Origin: Pseudomonas quebecensis
GTDB taxonomy: Bacteria > Pseudomonadota > Gammaproteobacteria > Pseudomonadales > Pseudomonadaceae
DNA length: 64,000 nt
Assembly: GCF_026410085.1 (NCBI RefSeq)
Contig: NZ_CP112866.1
Coordinates: 1,736,001-1,800,000 of the forward strand
Direction of reading: 5' to 3'
In this document: piece by piece, positions 26,179-34,650 of the stretch
Layout of the letters: each line of letters begins with the position of its first letter
Position numbering within the stretch: the stretch's first letter is position 1
Notes under the pieces: generated by a model
What the model was told of the DNA's origin: nothing
Databases searched by the model: none
Seen by the model: the letters and a program-made list of their open reading frames with translations, nothing else
Program-made: the position numbers and the translations under genes

Positions 26179-26627
26179 GGCTCTCTCCGACAATGGTCAT
26201 TCAACATGGCGCGACGAGACGTGTGTCATTCAGGGCACGCTCGTCACTTTTTTCTGGGCAATAGTTGCCCTTGATCGCAATTTTTAACCGATGGCTAATT
26301 GCAACTACTTGGCGAAATTCGCGGGTTTATTAGTTAATTAAAAGTGTGAGTTATTGTTGTGAGTAGTGTCTAAGCGATATCACGCGATGGCATTTTGAAC
26401 CGCAAAAACCGCACAATTAAGGCAATTCTTGCGGTTATAAGTCAAACAAAAGCTAATTTTTGCGTGAAATTAGAAATAATTCCTTACGTTTCGGAACTAA
26501 GACTAAACCTACAAGTCGATTGGTTTAAGAAAATTCATTGCGTCATGGCGAACTAGTGGCTTTGTCCGGTAGTTCTAATGTGCCATGTTTTATACAAGCT
26601 GTTTTACCCACTGCTTTGGTGTAGGGT
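26179..26627. other. AT-rich divergent intergenic region
   Basis: About 450 bases between the minus-strand glycosidase and the plus-strand small exported protein. No credible coding frame. It is much richer in A+T than its surroundings, as expected for divergent promoters, but I could not assign -35/-10 boxes with confidence. Confidence 0.5.
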
Positions 26628-26643
26628 CTTGAACGCGTTCAAG
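26628..26643. promoter_or_regulatory. 16-bp perfect palindrome upstream of the small exported protein
   Basis: CTTGAACGCGTTCAAG is its own reverse complement and lies 42 bases before the ATG at 26686, a position suited to a repressor operator. No partner copy was noticed elsewhere in the window. Confidence 0.4.
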
Positions 26644-26685
26644 GCGCCACTGGAGCGGCCTGCTGTTTTTATCTGGAGAATGTTT

Positions 26686-26910
26686 ATGAAAGTTTCCCTG
26701 TTAGGTGCCGGTTTTGTGCTGGGCGTCGCGCTGAGTGGCGCGGCCATGGCGGCTGAGTCCACCGACGCCGACGCCAAGTCCGGCGCTGCCGATTCCACCG
26801 TGTTGACCCAGGCCCACGACGCCAAGGCCGCGAAAAAGCAGAAGGCCGAAACCACCAAGGGCGGGCGACCGCTGAACAGCAGCCAAACCGCGCCCAAAGC
26901 CTCGAACTGA
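26686..26910 (+). CDS. Small exported hydrophilic protein
   Basis: 74 residues. Signal peptide about 1-22 (MKVSLLGAGFVLGVALSGAA, AMA-AES), then a low-complexity Ala/Lys/Asp/Thr-rich mature part with no cysteine, probably disordered. A GGAG lies 7 bases before the chosen ATG; the ATG at 26680 is too close to it. It sits upstream of the type II secretion operon with an inverted repeat (26931-26954) between. Function unknown. Confidence 0.7.
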   Translation: MKVSLLGAGFVLGVALSGAAMAAESTDADAKSGAADSTVLTQAHDAKAAKKQKAETTKGGRPLNSSQTAPKASN

Positions 26911-26930
26911 CGGGCAAACGCGCTCCCCTG

Positions 26931-26954
26931 CAGGAGTGGGCGAGCCCACTCCTG
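26931..26954. terminator. Inverted repeat between the small protein and gspE
   Basis: CAGGAGTGGGC pairs with GCCCACTCCTG across two bases, 20 bases after the stop. It may terminate or stabilise the short transcript. No strong T tract, so it could be a REP-like element. Confidence 0.45.
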
Positions 26955-27003
26955 ACACGGTTTCTCCATAGCCCTTAGAACATAGCCCCTCAGACAGTCA
27001 CCC

Positions 27004-28722
27004 ATGCCCAGCCCTTCGACGCCCATCGATGCCTGCCAATTGCCCATCCCGCACACCGAACAGGTTTGCGCGTGGCTGATGCATCACGCCGGGTTGAAGA
27101 CCGTCGATCTGGAGCGCGCCCGTCGCCTGGCCCAGGAGTCCGCCGACGACGAACTGCTCGGCCTGCTGACCCGCCTGGGGCTGGTCTCCGAGGTCGAACT
27201 GGCCCGCGCCTGGGCAGATCTGCTCGGCGCGCCACTGCTGTCGGCCGAGGTCGCGCCGGCGTTGCTCGATCCGTTGCCGGTATTGACCGAACGCTTCATG
27301 CGTCATTACCAGATAGTGCCGGTCGGCTGGAGCCACGGCGGGTTGACGGTGCTGTCGGCCAACCCGGCCCAGCGGTATGCGTTCCAGGCCCTGGCGTACG
27401 CCTGTGACGTGCCGGTGTGGCTGGCGGTGGGGCCACGTACCGAAGTCGATACTCTGATCGAGCGCTATTACGGCCAGGGCCGCTCAGCCATGGGCACCCT
27501 GATCGAAAACCTCGACGAACAGGGCGGCGCGCTGGAAGACATCGAGCACCTCAAGGACATGGCCTCTGAAGCGCCGGTGATTCGCCTGGTCAACCTGATC
27601 CTGCAGCGCGCCGTCGAGCAGCGTGCCTCGGACATTCATATCGAACCGTTCGAAAACCAGCTCAAGGTGCGCTACCGCATCGACGGCGTGCTGCACGACG
27701 CCGAAGCACCGCCGTCCAGTTCCTCGGCGGCGGTGATTTCGCGGGTCAAGATCATGGCGCGCCTGGACATCGCCGAGCGCCGCCTGCCCCAGGACGGGCG
27801 GATCATGCTGCGCATCCAAGGCAAGGAACTGGACCTGCGGGTGTCCACGGTGCCCACCAGTTTTGGCGAGTCGGTGGTGATGCGCCTGCTCGACCGGCAG
27901 ACCGTGCGCTTCGATTTCCAGAGCCTGGGCTTTGACGGTGCGCGCCTGCAGACTTTTCTCGAGGTGCTGGAACGGCCCCACGGCATTCTGCTGGTCACCG
28001 GCCCGACCGGCTCGGGCAAGACCACCACGCTGTACACCGCGCTGTCGCGGCTCAACACCGCCGAGCGCAAGATCATCACCGTGGAAGACCCGGTGGAATA
28101 CCAGCTCGAAGGCATCAACCAGATCCAGGTCAAGCCCGCCATCGGCTTGGATTTTGCCGGGGCGCTGCGCTCCATCGTGCGTCAGGACCCGGACGTGATC
28201 ATGATCGGCGAGATCCGCGACCTGGAGACCTGCCGCATCGCCATCCAGTCCTCATTGACCGGGCACCTGGTGCTGTCGACCCTGCACACCAACAGCGCGG
28301 CGGCGAGTATCACGCGCCTGTTGGACATGGGCGTGGAGAGCTACCTGATCGCCTCGACGGTCAACGGCATTCTGGCTCAGCGCCTGGTGCGCCGGCTTGA
28401 CCCGGCCACGCGGGTGGCCTTTGAAGCACCGCCTGAACTGGTCGAAGAACATGGGCTGGACCGCCTGACGGACCAGCGTCCGATTGTGCTCTATCGCCCC
28501 GGCACCGGTGGTTATCGCGGCCGCAGCGCGATCACCGAATTGCTGGTAATGAATGACGAACTGCGCAGCCTGCTGATGCGCCAGGCCGACGCCGCCACCC
28601 TGGAGCAGGCCGCGCGTCGCAGCGGTCTGCGCACCCTGCATGAAGAAGGCTTACGCCAGGCCCTGGCCGGCGTGACCTCGCTGGAAGAAGTGCTGCGTGT
28701 GACGCGTGGGGAGGGCACGTGA
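27004..28722 (+). CDS. gspE: Type II secretion ATPase GspE (HxcR-like)
   Basis: 572 residues. Hexameric cytoplasmic ATPase that drives pseudopilus assembly. N1E domain (about 1-150), then the secretion ATPase core with Walker A GPTGSGKTT (about 335-343), Asp box, Walker B region DPDVIMIGEIRD (about 393-404) and His box LSTLHTN. The zinc-binding tetracysteine motif (CxxC...CxxC), usual before the last domain of GspE, is absent; the matching stretch, about 461-500, has no cysteine. The start has a weak ribosome-binding site. It heads an 11-gene operon with overlapping junctions. Confidence 0.95.
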   Translation: MPSPSTPIDACQLPIPHTEQVCAWLMHHAGLKTVDLERARRLAQESADDELLGLLTRLGLVSEVELARAWADLLGAPLLSAEVAPALLDPLPVLTERFMRHYQIVPVGWSHGGLTVLSANPAQRYAFQALAYACDVPVWLAVGPRTEVDTLIERYYGQGRSAMGTLIENLDEQGGALEDIEHLKDMASEAPVIRLVNLILQRAVEQRASDIHIEPFENQLKVRYRIDGVLHDAEAPPSSSSAAVISRVKIMARLDIAERRLPQDGRIMLRIQGKELDLRVSTVPTSFGESVVMRLLDRQTVRFDFQSLGFDGARLQTFLEVLERPHGILLVTGPTGSGKTTTLYTALSRLNTAERKIITVEDPVEYQLEGINQIQVKPAIGLDFAGALRSIVRQDPDVIMIGEIRDLETCRIAIQSSLTGHLVLSTLHTNSAAASITRLLDMGVESYLIASTVNGILAQRLVRRLDPATRVAFEAPPELVEEHGLDRLTDQRPIVLYRPGTGGYRGRSAITELLVMNDELRSLLMRQADAATLEQAARRSGLRTLHEEGLRQALAGVTSLEEVLRVTRGEGT

Positions 28723-29921
28723 GCCTGTTCAAATACCGCGCCCTCGATGCTCAGGGTGCGCCGCAGAACGGCACCGTCGATGCGAAGGATCAACCCGCCG
28801 CCGTGGCCCTGTTGCAAAAGCGCGGCCTGCTGGTGTTGCAGGTCGACCCCGCCGGCCTGAGCGGCCTGCATAAAGCCCTGGGCCGTGGCCAGCTCAACGG
28901 CGCCGCCCTCGTCAGCTTTACCCAGCAACTGGCCACGTTGCTCGGCGCCGGCCAACCCCTGGAGCGCGCCCTCGGCATCCTGCTCAAACAACCCGGCCAA
29001 CCGCAGACCCGCGCGCTGATCGAGCGCATCCGCGAACAGGTCAAGGCCGGCCAGCCGTTATCGAAAGCCCTGGAAGAGGAGGGTGGGCAGTTCTCGCCGC
29101 TGTACCTGAGCATGGTGCGCGCCGGTGAAGCGGGCGGCGCCCTGGAAAACACCCTGCGCCAGCTCAGCGATTACCTGGAACGCAGCCAGTTGCTGCGAGG
29201 CGAGGTGATCAACGCCCTGATCTATCCGGCGTTTCTGGTGGTCGGCGTGCTCGGTTCGCTGGCGCTGTTGCTGGCCTACGTGGTGCCGCAGTTTGTGCCG
29301 ATTTTCAAGGACCTGGGCGTGCCGATTCCGCTGATCACCGAAGTGATTCTGAGCCTTGGGCAATTTCTCGGCGCTTATGGATTGGCCGTGCTGGCCGGGC
29401 TGATCGTGACGGTCTGGGCCTTGGCCGCGCGCCTGCGAGACCCTCGGCGCCGTGAACAATTTGACCGCCGCGTGCTTGGCCTGCGCGTTATCGGCCCGTT
29501 GCTGCAACGGGTCGAAGCGGCGCGTCTGGCACGCACTCTGGGCACCTTGCTCAGCAATGGCGTGGCCCTGCTGCACGCGTTGGTGATTGCGCGACAGGTT
29601 TGCACCAACCGCGCCCTGCAGGCCCAGGTGGCCCAGGCCGCCGAGTCGGTCAAGGGCGGCGGCACCCTGGCCAGTGCGTTCGGCACCGAGCCGCTGCTGC
29701 CGGACCTGGCCCTGCAAATGATTGAAGTCGGCGAACAGGCCGGCGACCTGGACGGCATGTTGCTCAAGGTCGCCGACGTGTTCGACGTTGAAGCCAAGCG
29801 CGGCATCGACCGCTTGCTGGCCGCGCTGGTGCCGTCGCTGACCGTGGTCATGGCGGTGCTGGTGGCGGTGATCATGCTCGCGATCATGCTGCCGCTGATG
29901 AGCCTGACCAGCAATATATGA
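28719..29921 (+). CDS. gspF: Type II secretion inner-membrane protein GspF
   Basis: 400 residues, starts with GTG in a GTGA overlap with gspE. Two T2SSF domains (about 68-190 and 270-390) and three membrane helices (about 165-190, 217-240, 370-395). It forms the platform that contacts GspE and GspL. The opening MSLFKYRALDAQG is typical. Confidence 0.96.
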   Translation: MSLFKYRALDAQGAPQNGTVDAKDQPAAVALLQKRGLLVLQVDPAGLSGLHKALGRGQLNGAALVSFTQQLATLLGAGQPLERALGILLKQPGQPQTRALIERIREQVKAGQPLSKALEEEGGQFSPLYLSMVRAGEAGGALENTLRQLSDYLERSQLLRGEVINALIYPAFLVVGVLGSLALLLAYVVPQFVPIFKDLGVPIPLITEVILSLGQFLGAYGLAVLAGLIVTVWALAARLRDPRRREQFDRRVLGLRVIGPLLQRVEAARLARTLGTLLSNGVALLHALVIARQVCTNRALQAQVAQAAESVKGGGTLASAFGTEPLLPDLALQMIEVGEQAGDLDGMLLKVADVFDVEAKRGIDRLLAALVPSLTVVMAVLVAVIMLAIMLPLMSLTSNI

Positions 29922-29941
29922 ACCCACAAGGACCCACTCCC

Positions 29942-30367
29942 ATGCGTCATACCCGATTCAAGCCCGCCCGCCGCCAGGGCGGTTTTACCTTGCTGGAAAT
30001 GCTCGCGGTGATCGTGCTGCTGGGCATCGTCGCGACCATCGTGGTGCGCCAGGTCGGCGGCAACGTCGACAAGGGCAAGTACGGCGCGGGCAAGGCCCAA
30101 CTGGCCAGCCTGAGCATGAAGATCGAAAGCTATGGCCTGGACGTCGGCTCGCCGCCCAAGACCTTGCAGCAACTGGTCGACAAGCCCGCCAACAGCACCG
30201 GCTGGGCCGGCCCGTATGCCAAACCGTCGGACCTCAAAGACCCGTTCGGCCACGCCTTCGGTTATCGCTTCCCCGGCGAACACGGCGCCTTCGACCTGAT
30301 TTTCTACGGCCAGGACGGCCAGCCCGGCGGCGATGGCTACAGCGCCGACCTGGGCAACTGGGAATAA
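29942..30367 (+). CDS. gspG: Major pseudopilin GspG
   Basis: 141 residues from the ATG at 29942, which has AAGGA upstream; an ATG at 29918 overlapping the gspF stop would add 8 residues. The prepilin motif RQGGFTLLEMLAVIVLLGIV sets cleavage after the second glycine by PilD-type peptidase, which is not encoded here. The C-terminal half keeps the GspG pattern (DPFGHAFGYRFPGEHGAFDL, YGQDGQPGGDG) with acidic calcium-site residues (YSADLGNW). Confidence 0.96.
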   Translation: MRHTRFKPARRQGGFTLLEMLAVIVLLGIVATIVVRQVGGNVDKGKYGAGKAQLASLSMKIESYGLDVGSPPKTLQQLVDKPANSTGWAGPYAKPSDLKDPFGHAFGYRFPGEHGAFDLIFYGQDGQPGGDGYSADLGNWE

Positions 30368-30370
30368 CCC

Positions 30371-30802
30371 ATGCCCACCCGCCAACGCGGCTTTACCCTG
30401 CTGGAAATGCTGGTGGTGATCGTGCTGATCAGCCTGGCGGCCGGCCTGGTAGGGTTTGGTCTGCAACAAGGCCTGCGCGCGGCGAAGGAGCGCCAGGTGG
30501 TGGGGCAGATGGTTGAAGCGCTGCGCAGCACACGGGCGCGGGCGATTGTCAGTGGCGCCACGCAACGTACATTGTTCGACCTGAAAACACTCCGTTTCCA
30601 GGCCCCGGATCGCCCGCCAAAACACTGGCCCGCCGACCTGCAAGTGACCCTCCACACCGCCGAGCAGGCCGGCTCCGCGATTGAGTTCTACCCCGACGGC
30701 AGCTCCACCGGCGGCCACCTGCTGCTGGCCCACGGCACGCGGCGTTGGCGCATCGACGTCGGCTGGCTGACCGGCAGCGTGCTATCCAAGGCGTTGCCAT
30801 GA
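30371..30802 (+). CDS. gspH: Minor pseudopilin GspH
   Basis: 143 residues. Prepilin peptide RQRGFTLLEMLVVIVLISLA at the start, then a GspH/FimT-type domain (AKERQVVGQMVEALRSTRAR). Four bases... its ATG lies 3 bases after the gspG stop. It is part of the pseudopilus tip or shaft. The ATGA overlap at its end couples it to gspI. Confidence 0.92.
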   Translation: MPTRQRGFTLLEMLVVIVLISLAAGLVGFGLQQGLRAAKERQVVGQMVEALRSTRARAIVSGATQRTLFDLKTLRFQAPDRPPKHWPADLQVTLHTAEQAGSAIEFYPDGSSTGGHLLLAHGTRRWRIDVGWLTGSVLSKALP

Positions 30803-31155
30803 AAAACCAGGGCGGTTTCACCTTGCTGGAAATGCTCGCCGCGCTGCTGCTGATGGCCCTGTGCAGCACGGTGCTGCTGGTCGCCTTTGGCCAAAGCGCC
30901 CGTTCGCTGCTGCAAGTGACCCACAGCGACCGCCTCAGCCACGCCGCCCTCAGCGTGATGGACCAGGAAGCCTCCGGGCCCCTCGCCAACGGTGTGCGCC
31001 AGGGCGAACTGGACGGCATCGCCTGGCAGTTGCGCATCGCCCAGCAACCCGGTCGCCCCGGCCAGCCGCACCTGTTCCGCCTCGACCTGAGCGTTCGCGA
31101 AGGCTCGCGCAGCGCGCAATTCAGCACCCTGAAATTACGCGGGGCGAGCCTGTGA
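30799..31155 (+). CDS. gspI: Minor pseudopilin GspI
   Basis: 118 residues from MKNQGGFTLLEMLAALLLMA, starting in an ATGA overlap with gspH. Short type, as in the tip complex GspI-J-K. Residues after the helix include SALSVMDQEASG-like content common in GspI (here ALSVMDQEASGPLANG). Confidence 0.9.
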   Translation: MKNQGGFTLLEMLAALLLMALCSTVLLVAFGQSARSLLQVTHSDRLSHAALSVMDQEASGPLANGVRQGELDGIAWQLRIAQQPGRPGQPHLFRLDLSVREGSRSAQFSTLKLRGASL

Positions 31156-31781
31156 ACACGCGACAACAGGGCTTTACCTTGCTGGAAATCCTCATCGTCA
31201 TCAGCCTGTTGGGGGTGCTGCTGGTGCTGGTCGGCGGTGCGCTGCTGGGAGCGAATCGGGCGGTGCTCAAGGCGCAGCGGTATACGGTGAGCCTGGATGA
31301 AATGCGCGCGGCGCAGCAATTTTTGCGCAGCTCGATCAGCGAGGCGCTGCCCCTGGACGTCACCGAGGATGACAGCCAGACCGACGGTTTTTTCATCGGC
31401 AGCGCCCAGCGCATGCAATTTGTCGCGACCTTGCCCGGCGTGCTCGGCGGCGGCATCCAGCGGTTCACCTTGCAACTGACCGCGGGCGCGGCGCCGCGGG
31501 ATTTGCAGGTGACGTTCGCGCGCTTTGAAACGCCGGCCCAGGCCAGCGTGCCGGCGTCACGCGGCGAGCCCCAGGTGCTGCTCAGCGATGTCGAGGACTT
31601 GCAATTGAGCTATCGCGGCCTGTCGCCCACGGGCCAGCCCACCGGCTGGATCAGTGCCTGGCCGTGGTCGCGGCGGCTGCCCCAGACGGTGCGTATTGCC
31701 GCGCAGGTCAACGGGCCGGTGCCGTGGGTAACCCAAGTGATTGCGCTGCGCCTGAACCTGTCCAGCGGAGCTCCGGAATGA
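31152..31781 (+). CDS. gspJ: Minor pseudopilin GspJ
   Basis: 209 residues, GTG start within a GTGA overlap of the gspI stop. Prepilin motif RQQGFTLLEILIVISLLGVL and downstream GspJ-type residues (SLDEMRAAQQFLRSSISEAL). It forms the pseudopilus tip with GspI and GspK. Confidence 0.9.
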   Translation: MNTRQQGFTLLEILIVISLLGVLLVLVGGALLGANRAVLKAQRYTVSLDEMRAAQQFLRSSISEALPLDVTEDDSQTDGFFIGSAQRMQFVATLPGVLGGGIQRFTLQLTAGAAPRDLQVTFARFETPAQASVPASRGEPQVLLSDVEDLQLSYRGLSPTGQPTGWISAWPWSRRLPQTVRIAAQVNGPVPWVTQVIALRLNLSSGAPE

Positions 31782-32503
31782 TCCGCCATCAGCGCGGTGT
31801 CGCGTTGCTGCTGGTGCTGTGGGTGCTGGCCTTGCTCAGCCTGCTGCTGGGCGGCCTGGCCGGCTGGGTGCAGTTGCAGACGCGTCAGGCGGCGTGGCAT
31901 CGCCAGCACACCCAGGCGGTGCTGGCCGCCGAAGCGGGGATTGCCCTGGCGATGCAGGCGTTCGCCGACTCGCAGCAGCGCAAACAGTGGATCGCCGATG
32001 GGCGCGAAATCCCACTGGTGTTCGACGATGCGCAATTGCGCGTCAGCCTGCGCAGCGAGCGCGGCAAGTTGTATTTGAACAGCGCCGAGGTGGCCGATTT
32101 TGCCCGCCTGGCCCTGGCCTGCGGGGCCAGCCAGGCCCAGGCCAACCAGATGGCGCGAGCCCTGGAGACCCGTCGCAACCAGGGCCTGGCGCCGTTTCGC
32201 GTGGTTGAAGAAGTACGTCAGTTGCCGGGCATGACCCAGGCGCTGTACAGCGCGCTGGCCCCCGAGATCAGCCTGTGGAGCGGCCTCGACCGGCCCGATG
32301 CGGCCTTCGCCAGCGCCCTGATGCGCCGTGCCTTGAACCTGCCGCACCTGAGTGCGGTGGGCGCCGACCCCGGCGAGGTGCTGGTGATCGACAGCCACGC
32401 CGAACGGCCCGGCGGCTACCACGCCCGGTTGCAGGCCACCGTGTTATTGAGCCCCGCGCAAGGCAGCGCGCAACCTTATCGAGTACTCCGTTGGCAAGAA
32501 TGA
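31778..32503 (+). CDS. gspK: Tip pseudopilin GspK (short form)
   Basis: 241 residues; starts ATG in an ATGA overlap with gspJ. Prepilin-like N-terminus HQRGVALLLVLWVLALLSLL, where the usual Glu+5 is missing, as in other GspK proteins. GspK is usually about 300 residues, so the insert domain is reduced here, as in Hxc-type systems. Confidence 0.9.
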   Translation: MIRHQRGVALLLVLWVLALLSLLLGGLAGWVQLQTRQAAWHRQHTQAVLAAEAGIALAMQAFADSQQRKQWIADGREIPLVFDDAQLRVSLRSERGKLYLNSAEVADFARLALACGASQAQANQMARALETRRNQGLAPFRVVEEVRQLPGMTQALYSALAPEISLWSGLDRPDAAFASALMRRALNLPHLSAVGADPGEVLVIDSHAERPGGYHARLQATVLLSPAQGSAQPYRVLRWQE

Positions 32504-33543
32504 ATGACTACCTCGCGGCGCGCGTGCGGCCGCTCACGGCGCCTATCGCCCAGCGCTGGCGTGGCAGCCTGTTGCAACAGGGCTGGCGGCTGTGGCTCAA
32601 GGAACTGCGCGGCTGCCTGCCGCGCTGGTTGTTGCTGCACGATATTGCGGACCGGCTCTACCACTGGCCGCTGACCGCCGCCGTACCGCCCGTGGTGGGC
32701 GAGGTGCGCCAGGTGCTGGTGCTGACTGCGCAAACGGTGCTGATACAAACCCTGCGGCTGCCGCCGGCCGCCGCGCGCAACCTGTCTACCGTGGTCGGCT
32801 ACGAACTGGATCGCTTCACCCCGTTCGAGGCGGCGCAACTTTATTTCGTCGTTCGCCAGGAGCGGCGCACGCCAGCCTATGTAGAAGTAACGCTGATAGC
32901 CGTTCTGCGCGAGCGTCTGGACCAGATCCTCGCCGACTGCGCCGATCTGGGGCTGCGGCCCCATGCGGTGGATGTGCAGGACGCCACGGGCAACGCCCTT
33001 GGTGTAGACGTGTTGCCGCTGCCGCTGCGCCGCCGCCAGCGCCCGCCCGGAAAGGGCCTGCAACGCAGCCTGCCGTGGTTGTGCGGCGCCTTGATGATCG
33101 GTGCCATGCTGCTGTGGCTCGACGACCGCCAGCGGGTTTTGGAGGCCATGCAGCAGAGTGTGCGCGAGCAAAAAAACCAGGTGGCCGAGATTCAGGCGCT
33201 GCGCCAGCAACTGCTCAATACCCGGGGCGCCGCGCAATACCTGATTCGCCGCAAAATGGCGCAACCGCCGCTGTCGGCGCTGCTCAATGAACTGACCGCG
33301 TGCCTGCCGCCCGACACCTGGCTCGATCAGTTGGAAGTCAGCGACGGCGCCGAGGTGTCCTTCTCCGGGCAAAGCGCCAAGGCCAGCGCGTTGATCACCC
33401 GAATCAAAGGTTGCCGCAGCCTGGAAAACGCCCAGTTCGAAGGGGTGATTCAACCCGATGCGCAAACCGGCAAGGATCAGTTTTCCTTGCGCGCCCACCT
33501 GCACCAGGAGGCCGCTGATGCGCCGACCGCTGACACCCCGTGA
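32500..33543 (+). CDS. gspL: Type II secretion protein GspL
   Basis: 347 residues from the ATG at 32500 (ATGA overlap with gspK). A cytoplasmic actin-like N-domain (about 1-190) contacts GspE. One membrane helix (about 190-208, LPWLCGALMIGAMLLWL) leads to a periplasmic coiled coil and ferredoxin-like domain, with PilN-like content (ALLNELTACLPPDTWLDQLE). It links the ATPase to the inner-membrane platform. Confidence 0.9.
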   Translation: MNDYLAARVRPLTAPIAQRWRGSLLQQGWRLWLKELRGCLPRWLLLHDIADRLYHWPLTAAVPPVVGEVRQVLVLTAQTVLIQTLRLPPAAARNLSTVVGYELDRFTPFEAAQLYFVVRQERRTPAYVEVTLIAVLRERLDQILADCADLGLRPHAVDVQDATGNALGVDVLPLPLRRRQRPPGKGLQRSLPWLCGALMIGAMLLWLDDRQRVLEAMQQSVREQKNQVAEIQALRQQLLNTRGAAQYLIRRKMAQPPLSALLNELTACLPPDTWLDQLEVSDGAEVSFSGQSAKASALITRIKGCRSLENAQFEGVIQPDAQTGKDQFSLRAHLHQEAADAPTADTP

Positions 33544-34129
33544 ACGCCGTGGCGCCGCCCTGATCGGCCTGGCCGTGGTGCTCGGAGCCGTCTACTGGCT
33601 GTTGATCGACAGCTGGTTCGCCGGGCCCTTGCGCGCCATGAGCGAGCAGGCCGAACAGCTGCGTGAGCAACAGCAACGCTACGCCGGCGTGCTTCGCCAG
33701 GGCGATAGCCTGCGTCAACAATTGGAGCAGGCGCGCCAGGACCCGGCCAGCAGCACCAGCCTGTTGCCGGGCGATGACCCCAGCGCGGTCGCCGCCGACC
33801 TGATGCAACGCATCGCCGACCTGATCAACAGCCGCGCCACGGTCGGCGGCGGTTGCAGCCTGACCCAGCGCATGCCGATCACCCCTCAACAGGACGACAG
33901 CGAGCCCTATCGCCAGGTCAAGGTCAGCCTCACGCTCAACTGCGCCATCGAGCCGTTGACCGCGATTGTGCATGAGCTGGAATATCAGCGGCCGTTTCTG
34001 TTCGTCGATGAAATGAGCATCCGCCGCGCGCCGAACGCGCCGGTCAGTGGCGGTGCCGGCAAGCTGGTGGTGCACCTGTTGGTGCGCGGCTACCTGCAAC
34101 CGGCGGGCGCGCGGCAGGTGCAGCCATGA
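33518..34129 (+). CDS. gspM: Type II secretion protein GspM
   Basis: 203 residues from MRRPLTPRERRGAA; overlaps gspL by 26 bases. One N-terminal membrane helix (about 14-32), a coiled coil (EQAEQLREQQQRYAGVLRQG) and a small periplasmic domain. It pairs with GspL in the platform. Confidence 0.88.
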   Translation: MRRPLTPRERRGAALIGLAVVLGAVYWLLIDSWFAGPLRAMSEQAEQLREQQQRYAGVLRQGDSLRQQLEQARQDPASSTSLLPGDDPSAVAADLMQRIADLINSRATVGGGCSLTQRMPITPQQDDSEPYRQVKVSLTLNCAIEPLTAIVHELEYQRPFLFVDEMSIRRAPNAPVSGGAGKLVVHLLVRGYLQPAGARQVQP

Positions 34130-34650
34130 TCAGTGCACTGCGCCCCGTTGAATGGCTCCTGCTTGGCGTTGCCGCGGTGTTGAGCCTGCTGATGGTCGGC
34201 ATTCTCAGCAGCATCGGCGACGCGCCCGAATGGCTGCCGGCGCCTGCGCCCGATGCGCGCACCCAGGCAGCGGCCAAGGTGCTGAATGCACCGAGTGCCA
34301 GCCTCGACAGCCTGGCCGGAACCTGGCAGGCGCCGCTGTTCAGCCCGGATCGCAGCCCCGACCGCGCCGTCGGCCAGGCGGGTGTGTCCGACCTGTCGAG
34401 CCTGGTGCTGACCGGCATCATCCTGGACGGCAACGTACAGGTGGCGCTGCTCAAGCGCGCGGACGGCCCGCCGCTCAAAGTCCACCAGGGCCAGACTTTG
34501 CCCAACGGCTGGCGGCTCGAACAGCTGACCGCCCGCGACGCCCGTTTTGTGCTGGATGGCCGCACGCACACCCTGAGCCTGAATACCCCGCGTTTGCCGC
34601 CACCGTCCACCACGCCCCCGATTACCCTTCCTCACGAGTCCACCCCTTGA
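34126..34650 (+). CDS. Type II secretion GspC/GspN-like protein (HxcP-like)
   Basis: 174 residues. An N-terminal membrane helix (about 9-29) is followed by a homology-region-like domain (LSSLVLTGIILDGNVQVALL, KVHQGQTLPNGWRLEQ) as in GspC, which bridges the platform to the secretin. No PDZ domain follows; the tail is proline-rich. It overlaps gspM by ATGA and gspD by TTGA. GspC or GspN cannot be separated by eye. Confidence 0.8.
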   Translation: MISALRPVEWLLLGVAAVLSLLMVGILSSIGDAPEWLPAPAPDARTQAAAKVLNAPSASLDSLAGTWQAPLFSPDRSPDRAVGQAGVSDLSSLVLTGIILDGNVQVALLKRADGPPLKVHQGQTLPNGWRLEQLTARDARFVLDGRTHTLSLNTPRLPPPSTTPPITLPHESTP

